Origin: DATBLE01 sp046734335
GTDB lineage: Bacteria; Actinomycetota; Thermoleophilia; Gaiellales; Gaiellaceae
DNA: 64,000 nucleotides
Assembly (NCBI GenBank): GCA_046734335.1
Contig: JBKPRA010000010.1
Coordinates: forward strand, 3,690-67,689
Direction: 5' to 3'
The notes under the pieces are model-generated. The model did no database searches and had not been told where the DNA came from. It saw nothing but the letters and a program-made list of their open reading frames with translations. Positions 38,007 to 50,170 of the stretch are shown piece after piece (position 1 is the stretch's first letter; the number at the start of each line of letters is the position of its first letter). A program made the position numbers and the translations under genes.

Positions 38007-39020
38007 CTACGCCCGAGCGGTCGAGCCGCCGACCCGCAACTTCGGCCGGTACTGCACATCGGGCATCGCGCCGCTCTGGCCCCCGATCAGGCCGAGCAGC
38101 GTGGACACCGCGGTCCGGGCGATATCGAGGATCGGTTGCTCCACGGTCGTCAGCGGGGGGTCGATCCAGGCGGCGGCCTCGATGCCGTCGAAGCCTACGA
38201 TCGACACGTCCGCCGGTACGCGCAGCCCGCGGGCGGTCGCCTCCCGGAGCGCCCCGATCGCCATCAGGTCGCTCGAGCAGATCACCGCCGTCGGCGGCTC
38301 GGCCTTGTCCAGCAGCGCGCCCATAGCGGTTCGACCGCCCTCGACGCCGAAGTCGGCGTGCGCGACCAACCCGTTCGGCGAGATGCCCGCCGCGTCCAGG
38401 GCGATCTCCCGGCCCATCTCCTTCTCGCGGGTGGGGCGGAAGCGGCCCGGGCCGGCGACGAATCCGATCCGCCGGTGGCCGAGCTCGAGCAGGTGCTGGG
38501 TCGCTATCTGACCGGCCGCGCGTTCGTCTACACCTACGTGCGGTACGTCGAGCGTCTCCACTGCGCCGTTGACGAACACGATGCGCGCCCCCTGGCCGAC
38601 CAGGCGGGCGTAGTGACCGTGGTCCGCGCGCAGATCTGCCGCCTCGCTGGAGATGAAGATCATCCCGGCCACCCGCCGCTCGAGGAGCATCTGCATGTAG
38701 TCGGCCTCGGCGACCGTCGAGCCGCGGATGTTGCAGAGGATGGTGGCCAGGCCGGCTTTGGTGGCCTGCCGCTCCATCGCCTGCGCGAGTGCCGGGAAGA
38801 TCGGGTTGGCGAGCTCGGGCACCAGCAGCCCGATCGCGCCGGTCCGGACGGAGCCCGGCGGCACGTACAGGAGCTCGCGGATCGCACGCTCCACTCGCTC
38901 GCGTGTCTCGCCGCGCACGCGGGCCGAGCCCGTGACCACCCGCGACGCGGTCGCGGTGCTGACGCCGGCCTTACGGGCGACGTCACGTAGCGTCGCCGTC
39001 TCTTGACGATCGGAGGACAT
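38007..39020 (-). CDS. LacI-family repressor of the maltodextrin cassette
   Basis: About 337 residues from ATG 39020 (ATG 39038 adds six). The helix-turn-helix TLRDVARKAGVSTATASRVV and the hinge helix are followed by a periplasmic-binding-like sugar domain (IGLLVPELANPIFPALAQAMERQ ... VICSSDLMAIGALREA ... VSIVGFDGIEAAAWIDPPLTTVEQP). It is divergent from the sugar-binding protein and a LacI-type operator lies between, so it most likely represses the cassette until maltose or a maltodextrin binds. Confidence 0.88.
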   Translation of the reverse strand: MSSDRQETATLRDVARKAGVSTATASRVVTGSARVRGETRERVERAIRELLYVPPGSVRTGAIGLLVPELANPIFPALAQAMERQATKAGLATILCNIRGSTVAEADYMQMLLERRVAGMIFISSEAADLRADHGHYARLVGQGARIVFVNGAVETLDVPHVGVDERAAGQIATQHLLELGHRRIGFVAGPGRFRPTREKEMGREIALDAAGISPNGLVAHADFGVEGGRTAMGALLDKAEPPTAVICSSDLMAIGALREATARGLRVPADVSIVGFDGIEAAAWIDPPLTTVEQPILDIARTAVSTLLGLIGGQSGAMPDVQYRPKLRVGGSTARA

Positions 39021-39104
39021 GCCACGCTGATGAAACACGCTTGCCGACGGTTTCGCAACTTCGAGCCGCCGGAATTACGGAAAATCAAGCCATAGTTCGT
39101 CCGC

Positions 39105-39165
39105 TTGACAGCAGCGACCGCACAGCTTAGGGTCGCGATGTTTCAGTCTTGTGAAAACCGTTTCA
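39105..39165 (+). promoter_or_regulatory. Maltodextrin operon promoter and LacI-type operator
   Basis: TTGACA (39105-39110), 17 bp, TAGGGT (39128-39133). Just downstream are TTTCA (39140-39144) and TGAAAACCGTTTCA (39152-39165), giving two overlapping TTTCA/TGAAA inverted repeats across the start of transcription. A related GAAACCGT (minus strand, about 39049-39056) lies near the start of the regulator gene, hinting at autoregulation. Confidence 0.75.
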
Positions 39166-39212
39166 AGAGCACTTCGGGCGCAGAGCCGCCCGGAAGAAGG
39201 AGGACCTCTCAC

Positions 39213-40442
39213 ATGAAGGTGAACACGTGGCGCACGGCCATTGCGCTTATCACCGCGGCGCTCGTGGCGACCGTGGCGCTTTCGACGGCCGCCGCGTCGT
39301 CGAAGGCGCTCACGCTGACGATCTGGACGGATGCGAACCGCGCTCCGGCCGTGACCAAGATCGCCAACAGCTGGGCCGCGGCCAACGGCGCGACCATCAA
39401 GGTGGTGACGAAGGACTTCGGGTCGATCCGCTCGAACCTCGGGACCGTCGCGGCCGCCGACGCCCCCGACGTCGTCCTGGCGGCGCACGACTGGACCGGA
39501 GAGCTCGCCGCCAACGGCCTCGTCGAGCCGCTCTACCCGTCCGTTGCGATCCGCAAGCAGTTCCCCAAGTACACGCTCGACGCGTTCTCGTACGGCACCG
39601 CTGTGAAGAAGCTGTACGGCATCCCCGTGCAGGTCGAGAACATCGCGCTGCTCGTGAACACGAAGATCGCGAAGGTGCCGACCACGTTCAAGCAGCTCGA
39701 GACCGCCGCGCTGGCGGCCAAGAAGAAGAACAAGCTCGCCTTCGGCATCTGCGTCCAGCAGGGCTCGGGCGGCGACGCCTACCACATGTATCCGTTCTTC
39801 GCCGGCCTCGGCGGCTACGTCTTCGGCGTGAACAAGGCCGGCAACCTCGACCCGTCGGACATCGGCGTGGCGAACCCGGCCTTCCTCAAGAACGCCTCTC
39901 TGATCGACAAGTGGAACAAGGAGGGGCTGATCAACTCGAAGACCGACTACGCGACCTGCAACACCTCGTTCACGAAGAACAAGGCGCCCTTCTGGATCAC
40001 GGGCCCATGGGCCGTCTCCGACATCGAGAAGGCCGGCGTTAAGTTCCGCGCCGTGCAGGTCCCGGCGATCACGAAGGCCTCCGTGCCCTTCCTGGGCGTG
40101 AACGGCATGGCCGTCACCAAGTACGCGACCGCGCACAACGTCGACGCGGCTGCCAAGGACCTCGTGGTCAACTTCTTCTCGACGGCCTCGGCGCAGACCG
40201 CGCTCGCCGCTGCGGGCGGCCGGGCTCCGGCGAACATCAAGGCGAAGGCGACCGACCCGATCCTGGCCCAGTTCGGCGCGGCCGGCAAGGGCGGCGTCCC
40301 GATGCCGAACATCCCCCAGATGGGCAGCGTCTGGAGCGATCTCGGCCAGGCGTGGGTCCGCTCGACGAAGGGCGCCGGCGCGATGCCGGCCAGGCGCTCC
40401 TTCCTCGGCGCGGCACGCTCGATCGCGTCGAAGATCGGCTGA
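39213..40442 (+). CDS. malE: Maltodextrin ABC transporter, substrate-binding protein
   Basis: 409 residues, family 1 extracellular solute-binding protein of MalE type. Signal peptide about 1-28, then LTLTIWTDANRAPAVTKIANSW, PDVVLAAHDWTGELAANGLVEPL, YGIPVQVENIALLVNTKI, FWITGPWAVSDIEKAGV. The signal peptide has no lipobox cysteine, unlike most Gram-positive binding proteins, so it may be released or held another way. Strong ribosome site AAGGAGG. Maltodextrin specificity is inferred from the neighbours. Confidence 0.88.
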   Translation: MKVNTWRTAIALITAALVATVALSTAAASSKALTLTIWTDANRAPAVTKIANSWAAANGATIKVVTKDFGSIRSNLGTVAAADAPDVVLAAHDWTGELAANGLVEPLYPSVAIRKQFPKYTLDAFSYGTAVKKLYGIPVQVENIALLVNTKIAKVPTTFKQLETAALAAKKKNKLAFGICVQQGSGGDAYHMYPFFAGLGGYVFGVNKAGNLDPSDIGVANPAFLKNASLIDKWNKEGLINSKTDYATCNTSFTKNKAPFWITGPWAVSDIEKAGVKFRAVQVPAITKASVPFLGVNGMAVTKYATAHNVDAAAKDLVVNFFSTASAQTALAAAGGRAPANIKAKATDPILAQFGAAGKGGVPMPNIPQMGSVWSDLGQAWVRSTKGAGAMPARRSFLGAARSIASKIG

Positions 40443-40454
40443 GCCGACCATGAC

Positions 40455-40482
40455 GGAGCGGGCGCCCTCGGGCGCCCGCTCC
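40455..40482 (+). promoter_or_regulatory. Intercistronic hairpin after the binding-protein gene
   Basis: GGAGCGGGCGCCC pairs perfectly with GGGCGCCCGCTCC around a 2-base centre. It begins 12 bp after the stop. Such stems commonly protect the upstream mRNA or cut down read-through, so binding protein is made in excess over permease. Confidence 0.7.
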
Positions 40483-40506
40483 ACATTTCCGCCCGCCCCA
40501 GCCCAC

Positions 40507-42167
<1,661 letters not shown>

Positions 42168-42171
<4 letters not shown>

Positions 42172-43121
42172 GCCAGGCCGAGATCACGACGCCGGCCGCG
42201 GTGCCCGGGACCGAGGCGCGGACGAAGGTGCGTGCGCCGAAGACGCGCCCGAGGCTCACGGACGTCTGGTGGCGGCACGTCGTCGGCTGCATCGGGATCG
42301 TCATCTCCCTCTTCCCGGTCGTCTACATCGTCTCGTCGTCGTTCAACGCGCAGAACAACCTGCAGTCCGCACAGGTGATCCCCGACCACGTCACCTTGCG
42401 CAACTTTTCCGACCTCCTCCACAACCGGATCAAGGGCAACACGGGGGCGGTCCAGGACGCGCCGTATCTGCACTGGTTCCTGAACTCGGTTCTGATCGCC
42501 GGCTGCACCGCGCTTTTCACGACGATCCTGGGCGCGCTCGCCGCCTACGCCTTCAGCCGCTTCCGGTTCCGGGGACGCCGGCTGGGGATGCTGACGCTTC
42601 TGCTGATCCAGATGTTCCCTCAGCTGCTCGCGGTCGCCGCGATCTACCTGATCGTCTACAACATCGGCGGCGTGTTCCCCCAGATCGGCCTCGACCGGCA
42701 GGCCGCGGTGGTGATCGTCTTCCTCGGTGGCGCGATGGGCGTGCAGGCGTGGCTGATCAAGGGCTTCTTCGACACGATCCCGGTCGAGCTGGACGAGTCG
42801 GCGCGCGTGGACGGGGCGACGCCGGCGCAGATCTTCTGGGGTGTGGTCATGCCCCTGGCCGCGCCGGTGCTGGCGGTGGTCGCCCTGATCTCGTTCGTGT
42901 TCACGCTGAACGAGTTCGTGATCACCTCGGCGCTCTTGCAGTCGACCAGCCGCTTCACGCTGCCGGTCGGGATGAACCAGCTGGTCAACAACCAGTACGA
43001 CCAGACGTGGGGGCCGTTCACCGCCGGCGCGCTGCTCGCGGCCGTCCCGGTCGTGATCCTCTTCCTGTTCCTGCAGCGCTGGATCATCGGCGGGCTGACC
43101 CAGGGAGCGGTGAAAGGATGA
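42168..43121 (+). CDS. malG: Maltodextrin ABC transporter permease, MalG type
   Basis: 317 residues, six spans, EAA loop VELDESARVDGATPAQIFWGVVMPLAAP that docks with the ATPase. Conserved FSRFRFRGRRLGM and LLIQMFPQLLAVAAIYLI segments are MalG-like. Overlaps malF and the following hydrolase by 4 nt each. Confidence 0.9.
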
Positions 43122-44962
43122 CCACGGCCGAGCTGGACACGGTGGCTCAGGCGAGCCTGCTCTCGGAGCCGCACCACGACGGCTCCGAGCTGTACGTCTC
43201 GGGCGGTAGGGCCCCGGGCGAGCGGGCCGCCGTCCGCCTGCGAACTCCGCGCGGCGCGGCCGAGCGCGTGATCCTGCGAACGGTGCACGACGGAGAGGCG
43301 GGCGTCGCCGAGGCAGCCGTCGAGAACGAGACCGGGACTGAGACCTGGTGGCGGGCCGAGTTCGAGGTGACCGCACCCCTCACGCGCTACCGCTGGCTGC
43401 TCTGTGGCGGCGATGCCGGCAATGCCTGGGTGAACGGCCTTGGCCGCGTCGGGCACGAGGTTCCGGATGCCGACGACTTCCTGCACGCGCCGGAGGCAGG
43501 TGGGCCGGACTGGCACCTGGGCTCGGTCGTCTACGAGATCTTCCCCGATCGGTTCGCGTCGAGCGGGTTGGCGGTCGACGCCCCCGGCTGGGCCGTCCGG
43601 CGGTCCTGGGATGCGCTTCCCGAGGGGCGTGGCCCGAACACCGCAAGAGAGCTCTTTGGTGGCGATCTGCGCGGCGTCGAGCAACACCTCGACCACGTGG
43701 AGCGGCTCGGCGCCAACGTGATCTACCTGACGCCATTCTTCCCGGCAGGCTCCACCCACCGCTACGACGCGACCACGTTCGACCACGTCGACCCGCTGCT
43801 CGGCGGCGACGAGGCACTGGCTTCGCTGACCCGGGCGGCGCACGGCCGCGGGATACGGGTGATCGGCGACCTGACTCTCAACCACACGGGTGACCGCCAT
43901 GAGTGGTTCCAGGCGGCCCAGGCCGATCCGTCGTCGGCCGAGCACGGCTTCTACTACTTCGACGGCTCTACGCCTTTCGGCTACGCGGCGTGGTGGGGGA
44001 TCCCGTCGCTGCCGAAGCTGAACCACGGTTCGCCGGAGCTCGAGCGGCGGCTGGCCGGCGTCACGCGGCGCTGGCTCGAGCCGCCCTTCGAGCTCGACGG
44101 GTGGCGCATCGACGTGGCCAACATGGCCGGTCGCTACCGCGGCGCCGACCACGCGCACGAGCTCGCCCGCATGACACGTGCTGCGGCCGAGCAGGCGAGG
44201 CTGGATGCGCTGCTCGTCGCCGAGCACGGCTACGACTACCGCGACGACCTGCGCGGCGACGGCTGGCACGGGGCCATGAACTACGCCGGGTTCATGCGAC
44301 CGGTCTGGTACTGGCTCCACGGCGACCTGCCGGAGGAGCTGCGCCGCTCCTTCTGGGGCTTCCCGGTCGGGATGGCGACGCTGGACGGCCCAGCCGCGGT
44401 CGCGGCGATGCGCGCCTTCGCGTCCGGGACACCGTGGGCGTCCGTCCTGCACTCCTGGACGCTCGTCGACAGCCACGACAGCGCTCGGTTCGCCACCGTG
44501 GCCGGCTCCCGCGACCGCCAGCTGGCCGGCGTCGGCATGCAGATGGCCTTGCCCGGTGTGCCGATGGTCTTCGCCGGTGACGAGCTCGGCCTGAAGGGCG
44601 AGTGGGGGGAGGATGCGCGGCGGACGATGCCGTGGGACCGGCCGGAGACCTGGGACGGGGCGTTGCTCGATGGCTACCGGGAGCTGATCGCCTTGCGTCG
44701 CGGCTCGGCCGCCCTCGGGCGTGGTGGCCTGCGGTTCGCCGCGGTCGGCGACGAGGCGGTCGCCTGGCTGCGCGAGACCGCCGACGAGCGCCTGCTCTGC
44801 CTCGCGGCGCGGTCCGGTCACGAGCCGGTCCGGCTGCCGCTCGCGGCGCTCGGCGGCGGCGGCCTGGAAACCCTGTACGGCGGCGAGGCGATCGTGGCGG
44901 GCGGCGACGCCGTCCTACCGGGTGACGGGCCCGCGTTCCACGTCTGGAGACTCGAGGACTAG
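43118..44962 (+). CDS. Cytoplasmic GH13 alpha-glucosidase, cyclomaltodextrinase/neopullulanase-like
   Basis: 614 residues with no signal peptide. An N-terminal beta domain (about 1-130) precedes the GH13 barrel: VVYEIFPDRFASS, VIGDLTLNHTGD, the nucleophile Asp332 in GWRIDVAN, the acid Glu369 in LVAEH, and Asp454 in SHDS. The layout fits maltogenic or cyclomaltodextrinase enzymes that trim imported oligosaccharides to maltose and glucose. It is encoded between the permeases and the ATPase. Confidence 0.88.
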   Translation: MTTAELDTVAQASLLSEPHHDGSELYVSGGRAPGERAAVRLRTPRGAAERVILRTVHDGEAGVAEAAVENETGTETWWRAEFEVTAPLTRYRWLLCGGDAGNAWVNGLGRVGHEVPDADDFLHAPEAGGPDWHLGSVVYEIFPDRFASSGLAVDAPGWAVRRSWDALPEGRGPNTARELFGGDLRGVEQHLDHVERLGANVIYLTPFFPAGSTHRYDATTFDHVDPLLGGDEALASLTRAAHGRGIRVIGDLTLNHTGDRHEWFQAAQADPSSAEHGFYYFDGSTPFGYAAWWGIPSLPKLNHGSPELERRLAGVTRRWLEPPFELDGWRIDVANMAGRYRGADHAHELARMTRAAAEQARLDALLVAEHGYDYRDDLRGDGWHGAMNYAGFMRPVWYWLHGDLPEELRRSFWGFPVGMATLDGPAAVAAMRAFASGTPWASVLHSWTLVDSHDSARFATVAGSRDRQLAGVGMQMALPGVPMVFAGDELGLKGEWGEDARRTMPWDRPETWDGALLDGYRELIALRRGSAALGRGGLRFAAVGDEAVAWLRETADERLLCLAARSGHEPVRLPLAALGGGGLETLYGGEAIVAGGDAVLPGDGPAFHVWRLED

Positions 44963-44974
44963 GGAGGAGCACTG

Positions 44975-46133
<1,159 letters not shown>

Positions 46134-46150
<17 letters not shown>

Positions 46151-48227
46151 CGCGCTCGTTGCCGCAGTCGCGCTCGGGGTCATCCTCACGGGAAGCGGCA
46201 ACTCGGCCTCGGTCGCACCTCCGTCCCCGACGGAAACCGCTGCTTTGGCAAAGCCTGGGACCCCGAGCTCGCTCGCGTCCCAGCGGATCTACTTCGTCAT
46301 GCCCGACCGGTACGCGAACGGCGACCCGGCGAACGACCGGGGCGGGCTGACCGGCAGCGCCAACGTCACCGGGTACGACCCGGCCGACACCGGCTACTTC
46401 CACGGCGGCGACCTGAAAGGGCTGGCCGACCGGCTGCAGCGGATCCACGACCTCGGGTTCACTGCGCTCTGGATCACGCCGGTCCTGAAGCAGCAGACCG
46501 TCAACTCGGGGAGCGCCGGCTACCACGGCTACTGGGGGCTCGACTTCACGACCGTCGACCCGCATCTCGGCACCGACCAGGATTTCGCCGCGCTGGTGGC
46601 CCGCGCGCACACGCTCGGGCTGAAGGTCTACCTCGACGTCGTCGTCAACCACACCGGCGACGTGATCACGCTCTCGAACGGATCGACGTACTCGGACATC
46701 CCGTTCCGCAACTGCCGCGGGCGCTTCTTCAAGGCCGCGAACTACGTGACCGCGAAGCGGTTCCCGTGCCTTTCGGCGCGGTACATGCCGGAGGTGCCCT
46801 ACGTGGCGCCGCAGGACCGGCAGCTGAAGAAGCCCGCGTGGCTGAACGACCCGCTCAACTACCACGACCGCGGCAACATCGACTTCGGGTCGTGCAGCGC
46901 CCAGTGCTTCGAGCAGGGCGACTTCTTCGGCCTCGACGACCTCTTCACCGAGAAGCCGAAGGTGATGAAGGGGCTGGCGCAGGTCTACGCCTCCTGGATC
47001 GAGCGCTTCCACGTCGACGGGTTCCGCGTGGACACCGCCAAGCACGTCAACGCCGCCTTCTTCAAGCTCTGGGTACCCAGGATCCGAGCTGAGGCGCGCG
47101 AGCGGGGCAGCGCCGACTTCCCGATCTTCGGGGAGGTGACCGTGAACGACGCGGTCGACCTCTCCGACTACGTCCGCAACCGAGGCGTACCACAGCTGCT
47201 CGACTTCCCGTTCCAGGCCGTCGCGTCGGCGTATGCGGCCGGCTTCTCCGGGGCGAAGGGGATTGCACAGCGGCTGGTCGACGACGACTACTTCCGGCTG
47301 CCGGACGGTGCGGATCCCGCGTTCGCGACTTTTCTCGGCAACCACGACCTGGGGCGGGCAGCGCAGCAGATCCTCGCCCAGAGCCCAGGGCTCTCGCCCG
47401 CCGCGCTCCTCCAGCACGTCCTGCTGGGCTACGACCTCCTGTACCTGCTCCGGGGGGCGCCGGTGGTCATGTACGGCGACGAAGTCGGGATGATCGGGTC
47501 CGGCGGAGACAAAGCGGCCCGCCAGGACATGTTTCCGACCACGGTGACCGACTGGCAGACCGAAAGGCGCGTGGGCTCGGCGCCGATCGGCACGGCCTCG
47601 TCCTTCGACGTAACCGACACCCCGATCGAGACGCAGCTGAGGACGCTCTCGGCCCTGCGCGACCGTTACCCGGCTCTCGCCACGGGCGGCTCCGTCGTCC
47701 GGTACGCGAGCGGGCCCGTACTGGTCGTCTCGCGGATCGATACGGCCACGGGCGCCGAGCTGGTCACTGCGTTCAACAACGGCGACACCGCGGCGCGGGT
47801 GACGGTCTCCACGGGGACCCCCGGGTCGACGTGGAGCGTCACCTTCGGCAGCGGCACGGCGACCGCGGGCTCGGGCACGAGCCTGACGCTGACGATTCCG
47901 CCGGTCTCGACGGTCCTCGCGCGGCCGGCGGGGACGGTCCCGGCCTCGACGCCGCCCGTCCCGACGCTGAAGGCCGGCCCTGACTCGATCTCGTCCTACT
48001 ACGCGCTGACCGCCGGCGTCGGCCGGCCGGTTTCCGTCGCGTTCGCCCTCCGGTTGGCAAACGGGAACTGGCGACGGCTCGCCGTCGACGACTCCGCGCC
48101 GTATCGGGCGTTTCTCGATCCGCGGAGCTACCGAAAGGGCGCACGCATCCAGGTGGTCGCGATTGCGCGCGGCTTCGACGGGGCGACCTCGGTCTCGAAG
48201 GTGCTGACCGTCAAGCCCAATCCGTAG
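46134..48227 (+). CDS. Secreted GH13 alpha-amylase
   Basis: About 697 residues. GTG 46134 overlaps the ATPase gene by 17 nt and gives a signal peptide (RRCGSALVAAVALGVILTGSGNSA). GH13 barrel: RIYFVMPDRYANGD, VVNHTGD, nucleophile Asp300 in GFRVDTAKH, acid Glu334 in FGEVTV, Asp405 in GNHDLG. A C-terminal beta domain and a final Ig-like region (about 610-697) follow. It would cut alpha-glucans outside the cell to feed the transporter. Confidence 0.88.
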
Positions 48228-48240
48228 AGTTCACGGGTCG

Positions 48241-49509
48241 ATGCGCCGCGGAGAGGCACCGCTGTCGCGCCGCTCGAGCGGCGTGCTGCTCCACGTCACC
48301 TCCCTGCCCGACGGGCGGCTCGGCCCGGAGGCGTACCGGTTCGTCGACTGGCTGGGGGAGGCCGGCCAGTCGTGGTGGCAGGTGCTCCCACTGAACCCGC
48401 CCGACCCGTTCGGCTCTCCGTACACGTCGTGCTCGGCGTTCGCCGGCTGGAGCGGACTCCTGGCCAAGCCCGATGCCTCCGTGACGGCGGCGGAGGTCCG
48501 GGACTTCCGGCTCCGGCAGGGCTACTGGGCCCGCGACTGGGAGCGCTATGCCGGCGCCGGCGCGCTCGACGACCAGGTGCGGTTCGAGCGGGAGTGGCAG
48601 GCACTGCGCCGCTACGCGACCGAGCACGGCATCCGGCTGATCGGGGACATCCCGATCTACGTGGCGGCCGACAGCGCCGAGACCGAGTTCCACCGCGAGC
48701 TCTTCAGCGACGACCTCGTCGCGGGTGCCGCCCCCGACGTCTCGCACCCCGAGGGCCAGCTCTGGGGCCAGCCGGTATACGACTGGCGGGAAATGCGCCG
48801 CGAGGGCTACCGCTGGTGGATCGAGCGCTTCCGCCGGACGCTGGAACTCGTAGACGTCGGACGGGTCGACCACTTCCGCGGCTTCGTGGCCTACTGGGCG
48901 GTGCCGCGCGGTGCGAAGAGCCCCCTGGAGGGCAGCTGGCACCGCGGGCCCGGGGCGGCGCTGTTCGAGGCAGTCGAGAACGAGCTCGGTCGGCTCCCGC
49001 TGATCGCCGAGGACCTGGGGATCATCACCCCGGCGGTGGACCGGCTCCGCAGCGGGCTCGGCCTGCTGGGGATGCGGATCGTCGGCCGCGGCTTCGTCAA
49101 GCGGCACCGGCACCGGCACGCGGTCGCCGCGCACGTCGAGGACGCCGTCGTCTACACGGGCACCCACGACCATCCGACCCTGTCAGGCTGGCTCGCAGCC
49201 GCCTCGACAGGAGACCTCGCGCTCGTCGCGCACGATCTCGCGGAGGCCGGGATCGAGGACGACGACCCCGAATGGGCCCTCGTCCGGCTGGCGCTCTCGT
49301 CAGCGGCGCGCCTCGCGATCCTGCCGATGCAGGACGTCCTCGGGCTCGGTGCCGAGGCGCAGATGAACCACCCCGGGACGGTCGGGCACCCCAACTGGTG
49401 CTGGCGGCTCGAGCCGGGCCAGCTCACCTCCGATCTCGCCGCTCGCCTCCGCCAGGCGACCGCCCAGAGCCGTCGGCTGGCACCGGTCCGCCTGCGCGCA
49501 ACCGCTTAG
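48241..49509 (+). CDS. malQ: 4-alpha-glucanotransferase (amylomaltase), short form
   Basis: 422 residues, about 70-80 fewer than typical MalQ. GH77 motifs are kept: SSGVLLHVTSLPDG, WWQVLPLNPPDPFGSPY, GDIPIYVAADSAE, nucleophile Asp210 in GRVDHFRG, acid Glu257 in IAEDLGIITP, Asp310 in THDHPT, and NHPGTVGHPNWCW. Disproportionates maltodextrins and frees glucose. Last cassette gene; its stop directly abuts the DUF503 start with no gap. Confidence 0.92.
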   Translation: MRRGEAPLSRRSSGVLLHVTSLPDGRLGPEAYRFVDWLGEAGQSWWQVLPLNPPDPFGSPYTSCSAFAGWSGLLAKPDASVTAAEVRDFRLRQGYWARDWERYAGAGALDDQVRFEREWQALRRYATEHGIRLIGDIPIYVAADSAETEFHRELFSDDLVAGAAPDVSHPEGQLWGQPVYDWREMRREGYRWWIERFRRTLELVDVGRVDHFRGFVAYWAVPRGAKSPLEGSWHRGPGAALFEAVENELGRLPLIAEDLGIITPAVDRLRSGLGLLGMRIVGRGFVKRHRHRHAVAAHVEDAVVYTGTHDHPTLSGWLAAASTGDLALVAHDLAEAGIEDDDPEWALVRLALSSAARLAILPMQDVLGLGAEAQMNHPGTVGHPNWCWRLEPGQLTSDLAARLRQATAQSRRLAPVRLRATA

Positions 49510-49809
49510 GTGACCGGCGGCTACGTCGGCATCCTGTCGATCGAGCTGCACTTCCCCGAGGCCGGCTCGCTGAAAGGCAAGCGGAAACACGTGCTCTCGG
49601 CCAAGTCACAGCTTCAGAACCGCTTCGGTGCATCGGTCGCCGAGGTCGACCATCACGAGCTCTGGCAACGTTCGGCGCTCGCGATGGCCTGCTCTGCGCG
49701 CGAGGTCGGCGAGCTGCACGAGCTCCTGGACGGCGCCGAGCGCTGGCTGCACGGGCAGGACTGGGTGGTCACCCGCGTCGACCGGCGCATCGTCTCGCTC
49801 GAGGACTGA
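49510..49809 (+). CDS. DUF503 (YlxP) family protein
   Basis: 99 residues. GYVGILSIELHFPEAGSLKGKRKHVLSAKSQLQNRFGASVAEVDHHELWQRSAL is the DUF503 signature, a ferredoxin-like fold found between infB and rbfA. Here it follows malQ without a gap, so its expression is now tied to the maltodextrin operon or to an unseen internal promoter. Confidence 0.9.
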   Translation: MTGGYVGILSIELHFPEAGSLKGKRKHVLSAKSQLQNRFGASVAEVDHHELWQRSALAMACSAREVGELHELLDGAERWLHGQDWVVTRVDRRIVSLED

Positions 49810-49825
49810 TCGCTACCGTTTCCCC

Positions 49826-50170
49826 ATGAGCGACCGCATGCGGCGCGTCAACGAGTCGGTGCGGCAGGTGCTCTCCGAGGCGGTGCCCGAGCTCAAGGAC
49901 CCGCGAATCGGGTTCGTCACGGTCACCGGCGTCGAGACGTCGCCGGATCTCAGGTACGCGCGAGTCTTCATCAGCGTGCTGGGCTCGGAGAAGGCACGGC
50001 GGGCGACCCTCGACGGGCTCGCCGCCGCCCACGGAGTGCTCCAGTCGCGCCTCGCCCACGAGCTGAGAATGAAGCGGACCCCACAACTGGCCTTCGAATA
50101 CGATCGTTCGGTGGAGGAGGGAGTCCGGATGAGCAAGCTGATCGACGAGCTCGACCCTGATGGGGAGTGA
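49826..50170 (+). CDS. rbfA: Ribosome-binding factor A
   Basis: 114 residues. RMRRVNESVRQVLSEAVPELKDPRIGFVTVTGVETSPDLRYARVFISVLG is the RbfA KH-type core. Acts in 16S rRNA 5' end maturation and cold growth. It ends 11 nt inside nrnA. Confidence 0.93.
   Translation: MSDRMRRVNESVRQVLSEAVPELKDPRIGFVTVTGVETSPDLRYARVFISVLGSEKARRATLDGLAAAHGVLQSRLAHELRMKRTPQLAFEYDRSVEEGVRMSKLIDELDPDGE

Noticed and set aside
34589..38059. 1,156-codon minus-strand open frame opposite nusA-infB
   Set aside because: Same antisense effect of third-position GC bias; no recognisable domain.
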